From the NCBI GenBank assembly GCA_021292105.1, contig CM037874.1:13994615-14058614 (forward strand): a DNA stretch of 64,000 bases, given 5' to 3'. Each line of letters opens with the position of its first letter. Within the stretch, counting starts at the first letter, position 1. This DNA is from Anadara kagoshimensis (taxonomy: Eukaryota > Mollusca > Bivalvia > Arcoida > Arcidae). The position numbers and the translations under genes are program-made. Below, one piece after another: positions 61,101-64,000 of this stretch. The notes beneath the pieces were generated by a model that saw only the letters and a list, made by a program, of their open reading frames with translations, was not told where the DNA came from and ran no database searches.

Positions 61101-63396
61101 TTTATCTTCATAAACACTTTCAAGCCTGTTTGCATTCAACTCCACATACAGATATAAAGACGACGTTCTATCTCTAAACAATTCTAAATTTGGAGACTCA
61201 ATCATAGTGGGCTCAAAATAAAAGACTGATTTCTCAAGTGCTGGAGCAAGCTGCTAATCAATAAATAAATTGTTGACCCTCAAAAAGTTTTATTGCCGCC
61301 ATGACAGTATTGTTGATAAGTTTCATGTCTCTGTGTCCAGGTTTCCCTGGATATATTTGACGTCTCACAGTTTCATTTTCCTTTCACTCAATTTTTATTA
61401 TACACGTGGTGAATGTAGCTAGATAAACAGGAGATGCTTACTTTCTCAGAGCACCAAGCCTCATTTCTCTGGTGGAAGTTCACGTGTTTAACTTCATTTG
61501 TCAGTTTCAAAGTTTTTGCTTTGATTCTGGATTGTGATTCGGATATGGATTAGTTTGTTGTTGTTTTTTTGTTTTTTTTACCTCATATGTTTTTTTTATT
61601 TATTATAGTCTGTATTCTATTCATAGATTATTATACAACAGTTTTACCAGATTATCTAAACCACGTGAAAATGAGACTTGTACACCAATCAAAATGTGAG
61701 CTTGCGTATAACAGCCGAATAAAAGACACGATGTTTTGTGCCGGTTATAAGTACGGACGTATCGATACTTGCAAAGTTAGTAAATATTATTTGTGTTTGG
61801 CAACGTTACACACATAATGATGAAGGTCATGTGATAGATAAAATGGCTCATCTCTTGCGTTTCGTTGTCAAACAGAACAAAATATAACAATATATAATAA
61901 CATAAAAATGTTGCCGTAGGTCGAAGTGAATATATATCATAAGAGATAGGCTTACCATTGTGTATTTCAAATAAAATCTCAATAACATAACTATGATATG
62001 AACAATTATTACTTCACCAAAGCCCCGAGCTTACTGTCTTTTTACAACGATTTATACCAAGAGGTTCAAATACATGCTTTGAACATTCGTACTACCAATT
62101 TAATTTTCTTCTATTCCACAGTATGATCTGGTACTTGTATATCGCAAAATGCTATATTAGGGTTTCCAACGGGGGAAAACGACGTCTCATATCTCAATGC
62201 CGTCGTTTGAATTAGTTCACGTAAGACCAGACTTATTTATCATAACAGTATTATTGTATCTATTAACCCAAACTATGGTCAATAGTTCACTCGAATACGA
62301 AGGGTAAATCCCATACCTTATTTTCACATGCGTTTTGTTTGCGTTGAACATTACTAGCGCGTGTTTTTCACAATGATTTTGGGGTTTTTTCTGCGAGGTG
62401 GATACGTGTTTTGGAAGATGTTTATTTTGTCACCGCGACAACAAAAAATAGAGGAAAAATGTAACTACACACGATGATGTGACGTGACGCCATAATACGT
62501 CGTAACACATTGTAGTCTATTCTATTATTTTCGACATAAAATTGCAATGAGTTAAGCAAAAACAGAACGAAGGTACCAATCGTCTGTTTTGGGGAGTTTA
62601 CTCTTTCCTAAACATTTCATCTTTGTTATTATTATTTCTGTAACTCGATACTATTTATCCAATATGATTTTTTTTCAAATTGCGATTTAGGGAGACAGTG
62701 GAAGTCCTTTTATGTGTAAGATCCGGTCAAAATGGGTACTTGTCGGAGTTACCAGTTGGGGTGAAACCCCCTGTGGACAGGCAGGAAAGCCCGGAGTATA
62801 CACACGTGTACAATCTTATAGACAATGGATTGACACAGTCACAAGTCCAGAAGGTAAGCGCTATAATATACATTATCTGTGCATGTTAAAAGTTTGATAT
62901 TACATTTCTTAGAACATTGCATGTGTACCATCTTTGAATATAAGAATAAAGCTAATAGTTCTTCTGTTCAATTACAAGTCTTGTTTTAGAGTCAGTAGCT
63001 TCACAAAATTACTATCTTGACTTCCTTTAAATGTGGTTTGTCGCTGTAGCACGTAATCAATAATTTTTTACGTTTGTGTGGGATGTTTAGGAAAACTTTA
63101 ACGTCATAACTTCACGGAAAAACGTCATCTCTCACGATTCCATATCCATTGGAAATAAGTGTTCACGCAAACATTAGCATTAGTATAACGTGGTACAGCT
63201 GCGAACCCCATTATGGCATTTGTTTATATTTATAAGTAGACCTCAAAAGTCTTGTTTTATAATCATCGGTACCATAGAGTTGCTATCTTGTATTCCCTTT
63301 TATCGCGTTATCTTTTTATTCACTTAACAAAATACATCTGTAATGATATATAAAAGTTTGTATTCTATTTGTAATTGTTTTGTTGTAGATACATGA
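40075..63396 (+). CDS. Secreted mosaic serine protease: 6 CUB, 2 LDLa, SRCR-like, trypsin domain (22 exons, 1740 aa)
   Basis: Predicted secreted trypsin-type protease with a long CUB front. Exons: 40075-40108, 41459-41625, 42511-42751, 43791-44236, 44992-45223, 46270-46688, 47114-47345, 48507-49042, 49677-49905, 50263-50747, 51342-51567, 52311-52783, 53258-53495, 54391-54504, 57398-57508, 57921-58038, 58443-58603, 59194-59365, 60302-60570, 61627-61775, 62691-62853, 63389-63396. All are AG/GT, every phase agrees, and 5223 bases close on TGA. Start: the ATG at 40075 gives a hydrophobic leader [11 protein letters not shown]. Order: CUB1-6 joined by Ser/Thr-rich linkers, LDLa 1-2, SRCR-like, protease. 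The order LDLa-SRCR-trypsin resembles enteropeptidase-like proteases, but no transmembrane anchor is seen. The acceptor at 61627 was chosen over one near 61608, which would add five residues. Confidence 0.9.
40115..40139. repeat. (CT)n microsatellite
   Basis: About 12 CT units just inside intron 1 of the protease gene, a few bases after the donor. Confidence 0.85.
40315..40440. repeat. Dispersed repeat with CCTCATCAGTAGTGCTTGG core
   Basis: The core AATTCCTCATCAGTAGTGCT with ATCAAGATGTTG-like sequence after it recurs at 59055-59160, 63720-63840 and 63962-64000. Family unknown. Confidence 0.6.
40787..41165 (+). mobile_element. tRNA-derived SINE, near full length
   Basis: The head GCCATGGTGGCTTAATTAAA and B box GAGTTCGAGTCCG are followed by the body shared with 17262-17575 and a CCAACCAACCAACAACCAAC tail. 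It lies in intron 1 of the protease gene. Confidence 0.75.
41262..41390 (+). mobile_element. Diverged Penelope-like 3' fragment
   Basis: TTCACTTTAACTTCATTTGCCGG-like sequence, CAAAGTTTTTACAATGTACT and GTTATGTTTGTTTTTGATTA match the terminal order of the family. Confidence 0.45.
41459..42751 (+). CDS. CUB domain 1 (exons 2 and 3)
   Basis: Exon 2 (41459-41625) carries the N-half with [20 protein letters not shown], and exon 3 (42511-42751) the C-half with [19 protein letters not shown] and later [11 protein letters not shown]. The Glu-Asp pattern is the usual CUB calcium site. The intron between halves is phase 0 and the module ends in phase 1. Confidence 0.9.
41697..41813. repeat. Long perfect-looking inverted repeat (about 50-base arms)
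   Basis: GTCGATATTTCGGCTTTACA and its reverse complement sit either side of a loop of about 15 bases. Arms extend to AAAACCGATAATATAAAATT / AATTTCATATTATCGTTTT. It is a foldback element in intron 2 of the protease gene. Confidence 0.8.
42850..42990 (+). mobile_element. Diverged Penelope-like 3' end
   Basis: CTTTCCGGAAACACCCGGTC, TGGCTGGTGGAAGTTTAACC and TTTGAATTTGGCTTTGTGAT are in family order. Confidence 0.55.
43136..43445 (-). mobile_element. Penelope-like 3' end (minus) with a little coding end
   Basis: The minus strand ends in ATTTTTGTTTTTGATTAC and carries CGGAACAATCGGTCTCATTT, then diverged last codons (GTTTGATGTCTCTGTACT, CTTATCAAGGTCATAATACG). Confidence 0.6.
43791..45223 (+). CDS. 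CUB domain 2 with Ser/Thr/Pro-rich linker (exons 4 and 5)
   Basis: Exon 4 (43791-44236) starts with a mucin-like linker of about 90 residues (for example [19 protein letters not shown] and [15 protein letters not shown]), likely O-glycosylated, then the CUB N-half with [12 protein letters not shown]. Exon 5 (44992-45223) has [18 protein letters not shown] and [14 protein letters not shown]. Confidence 0.9.
44927..44945. repeat. (TA)n microsatellite
   Basis: About nine TA units before exon 5. Confidence 0.7.
45184..45330 (+). repeat. 92-base tandem duplication of the exon 5 3' end and its donor
   Basis: GTGCGGAGGGGATTCAAAAT at 45184 recurs at 45276, each followed by an AAATACAAGCTGA block and GGTAAA. 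The second copy is intronic. Using its donor would read through an in-frame TAG at 45241, so it is a relic. Confidence 0.8.
45610..45880 (-). mobile_element. Penelope-like 3' end (minus) including last codons
   Basis: The minus strand has GTTTGATGTCTCTGTGTCCA, CAGAATTGCCCTGGATATAT, CACACGTGGGGTGTAGCTAG, CAGGAGGTGATTACCCTTCC and GGTGGAAGTTCAGGTGTTGA. It lies in intron 5 of the protease gene, antisense. Confidence 0.75.
46270..47345 (+). CDS. CUB domain 3 with Ser/Thr-rich linker (exons 6 and 7)
   Basis: Exon 6 (46270-46688) gives the linker ([18 protein letters not shown]) and N-half [18 protein letters not shown]. Exon 7 (47114-47345) gives [18 protein letters not shown] and [14 protein letters not shown]. 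Confidence 0.9.
48507..49905 (+). CDS. CUB domain 4 with the longest Ser/Thr-rich linker (exons 8 and 9)
   Basis: Exon 8 (48507-49042, 536 bases) has a linker of more than 100 residues rich in Ser and Thr ([18 protein letters not shown]) and the N-half [18 protein letters not shown]. Exon 9 (49677-49905) has [19 protein letters not shown] and [14 protein letters not shown]. Several NxS/T sites are visible. It is most like CUB3 by eye (shared LNLKCKLxL / LNLRCKLRL). Confidence 0.9.
50263..51567 (+). CDS. CUB domain 5, diverged N-half (exons 10 and 11)
   Basis: Exon 10 (50263-50747) has a linker and a shortened N-half ([20 protein letters not shown]) that lacks the usual Gly-Tyr-(I/L)-T-SP start. 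Exon 11 (51342-51567) is standard: [19 protein letters not shown] and [11 protein letters not shown]. Confidence 0.87.
51596..51762. mobile_element. MITE of the GTCCAACCTGTC family, just after the exon 11 donor
   Basis: ACAGTCAAACCTGTCTATAA and the inverted TTTAAGGCAGGTTGGACTGT bound about 165 bases. It starts about 28 bases after the exon 11 donor. Confidence 0.8.
52311..53495 (+). CDS. CUB domain 6 with linker (exons 12 and 13)
   Basis: Exon 12 (52311-52783) has a Ser/Thr/Pro-rich linker and N-half [20 protein letters not shown]. Exon 13 (53258-53495) has [19 protein letters not shown] and [14 protein letters not shown]. It is the last CUB before the LDLa pair. Confidence 0.9.
53505..53900 (+). 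mobile_element. Penelope-like 3' end including the last codons
   Basis: The frame reads [38 protein letters not shown], then the standard non-coding end (CACACGTGGCGGG, CCCTGGTGACGTTCACGTG, TTTGCTTCTGGATTGTGATT). It starts about ten bases after the exon 13 donor. Confidence 0.8.
54391..54504 (+). CDS. LDL-receptor class A module 1 (exon 14)
   Basis: A single phase 1-1 exon encoding six Cys and the acidic calcium box: [20 protein letters not shown], then [11 protein letters not shown]. Confidence 0.93.
54505..57397. other. Intron 14 of the protease gene
   Basis: About 2.9 kb, AT-rich, holding the longest Penelope-like copy in the window (55735-57066). Nothing else was recognised in 54505-55734. 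Confidence 0.6.
55735..57066 (+). pseudogene. Penelope-like retroelement, reverse-transcriptase half, disabled
   Basis: Frames read [40 protein letters not shown] (motif A region), [20 protein letters not shown] (motif B) and [15 protein letters not shown] (motif C, with YIDD changed to YIDG), then after a frameshift [20 protein letters not shown] and [20 protein letters not shown]. The block order and [10 protein letters not shown] are typical of Penelope-like elements. Stops and frameshifts disrupt the N-terminal part, and no GIY-YIG endonuclease is visible. The 3' UTR (ACACACGTGGCGGGTGTAGC to GTTTGTTTTTGATT) is the consensus for the many 3'-only copies in this window. It lies sense in intron 14. 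Confidence 0.8.
57398..57508 (+). CDS. LDL-receptor class A module 2 (exon 15)
   Basis: A phase 1-1 exon: [20 protein letters not shown] followed by [12 protein letters not shown]. Confidence 0.93.
57921..58603 (+). CDS. SRCR-like domain (exons 16 and 17)
   Basis: Exon 16 (57921-58038) has [19 protein letters not shown], the SRCR W-x-PVCDD block, then [12 protein letters not shown]. Exon 17 (58443-58603) has the remaining weakly conserved part with [16 protein letters not shown]. Only part of the usual cysteine set is present, like the reduced SRCR before the protease domain in enteropeptidase and TMPRSS-type enzymes. Confidence 0.8.
59055..59160. repeat. Dispersed repeat, CCTCATCAGCAGTG core, just before the protease exons
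   Basis: CCGTTTCGGAATACAATTCC and TCATCAGCAGTGTTTGGACC match the copies at 40315, 63720 and 63962. It ends about 35 bases before exon 18. Confidence 0.6.
59194..63396 (+). CDS. Trypsin-type serine protease domain (exons 18-22)
   Basis: Exon 18 has [20 protein letters not shown] and the catalytic His in WVVTAAHC. Exon 19 has the catalytic Asp in [14 protein letters not shown] and the light-chain partner Cys (RPICVQP). Exon 20 has [15 protein letters not shown]. Exon 21 has the catalytic Ser in GDSGSPFMC, then [20 protein letters not shown]. The residue six before the Ser is Asp (RIDTCKGDSG), and Gly occupies both pocket walls, so Arg/Lys cleavage is predicted. The residue before IIGG is Tyr, not Arg/Lys. 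Exon 22 adds two residues and the stop. Confidence 0.92.
61140..61570 (+). mobile_element. Penelope-like 3' end, internally deleted
   Basis: TACAGATATAAAGACGACGT, then GACCCTCAAAAAGTTTTATT, TGTCTCTGTGTCCAGGTTTC and the terminal non-coding blocks (GAGATGCTTACTTTCTCAGA, GGTGGAAGTTCACGTG). It lies in intron 19 and ends about 55 bases before exon 20. Confidence 0.75.
61776..62690. other. Intron 20 of the protease gene
   Basis: A 0.9 kb intron with nothing recognised beyond ordinary AT-rich DNA and a few ACGTC/GACGT motifs at 62180-62520. Confidence 0.55.
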
Positions 63397-63508
63397 GAAA
63401 TATGGCTTCAAGGCAGATCAGATATTCATCACATTGTTATATTTAAATGTCATACAACATTATTTTTATTTAATTTATCGTCTTATCGAACTTGGAAATG
63501 CAGAAAAA

Positions 63509-63516
63509 TAAAACTG
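63509..63516 (+). terminator. Poly(A) signal candidate for the protease gene
   Basis: AAAATAAAAC about 115 bases after the TGA stop gives a canonical AATAAA. It would make a short 3' UTR. Confidence 0.55.
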
Positions 63517-63719
63517 CATTCTGTTAATTATATTGATACTTGTTAAAGATGTAAAAACACATACCAATTACCGGTATCATATATTGTTGAGGATTATGTT
63601 TCTTTGAACTATATGATCATATAACCAGCACTGCAGACTTATAAACGATAATTAAGTTTTTTACTTCCATTGTGAAAGATGAATCTGTCAGAACTTAACC
63701 TGATATAATTTTGTAGCAC

Positions 63720-64000
63720 TAGATGACCGTTTCGTAATACAAATCCTCATCGGTAGTGCTTGGGTCGAAATTGGGAAAATCGAATTACATGTATATTAAG
63801 ATGTGAAAAGGAGAAAAACAAAAGCACCGAAATATATTTTACAAAAATATTTTAATTGATAAAGCATAGCTTATTGTCAAAGTAGGTTTGAAACAAACTT
63901 CTAGTAAGTTACATAACTATCTTATTTACATATTATACCAGTTTTAATTTTACAGCATTAGACAGTCGTTTCGGATTACAAATCCCCATCAGTAGTGCTT
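63720..64000. repeat. Two copies of the CCTCATC(A/G)GTAGTGCTT repeat
   Basis: CCGTTTCGTAATACAAATCC starts a copy near 63727 and CGTTTCGGATTACAAATCCC starts another near 63968, about 240 bases apart, the second cut by the window edge. Confidence 0.6.

Noticed and set aside
1..64000. CRISPR arrays, bacterial operons or rRNA genes
   Set aside because: No regularly spaced direct repeats with unique spacers, no operon-like gene packing and no rRNA blocks were seen.

Overview
The window looks like nuclear DNA of a marine bivalve mollusc. That is inferred from AT-rich sequence, multi-exon genes with GT-AG introns, tRNA-derived SINEs of the bivalve type, a Penelope-like retroelement and many short inverted-repeat elements. 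No bacterial-style operons, rRNA genes or CRISPR arrays were seen. All gene models were built by hand from splice signals, reading-frame phase and protein motifs.

Layout. (1) 1670-5153, minus strand: the first four coding exons of an SLC13-type sodium-coupled di/tricarboxylate or sulfate transporter; the rest lies beyond the left edge. (2) 6050-20689, plus strand: a complete five-exon secreted group III phospholipase A2 of about 281 residues, head-to-head with the transporter. Its second intron contains, on the opposite strand, an intronless rhodopsin-like GPCR (12571-13710). The 5' end of the GPCR, the active-site exon of the phospholipase and the 3' end of the phospholipase have each been copied in tandem next to the functional copy. 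(3) 20690-40074: repeat-rich intergenic DNA with SINEs, inverted-repeat elements, a long open reverse-transcriptase frame (about 30003-31934), microsatellites and Penelope-like 3' ends. (4) 40075-63396, plus strand: a 22-exon gene whose phases close exactly to a 1740-residue secreted mosaic protease: signal peptide, six CUB domains separated by Ser/Thr-rich linkers, two LDL-receptor class A modules, one SRCR-like domain and a trypsin-type serine protease domain. (5) 63397-64000: its 3' flank and the start of more repeat DNA.

The most interesting parts are the six-CUB protease (regular two-exon module, S1-pocket Asp for Arg/Lys cleavage, but a Tyr rather than Arg/Lys before the predicted IIGG activation site) and the phospholipase locus (nested antisense GPCR, decayed copies of the catalytic exon, stop codon and poly(A) signal lying inside a minisatellite). 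The genes show no obvious joint pathway. The phospholipase and the protease are both predicted secreted hydrolases, which would suit digestion, secretion or immunity, but that is inference.
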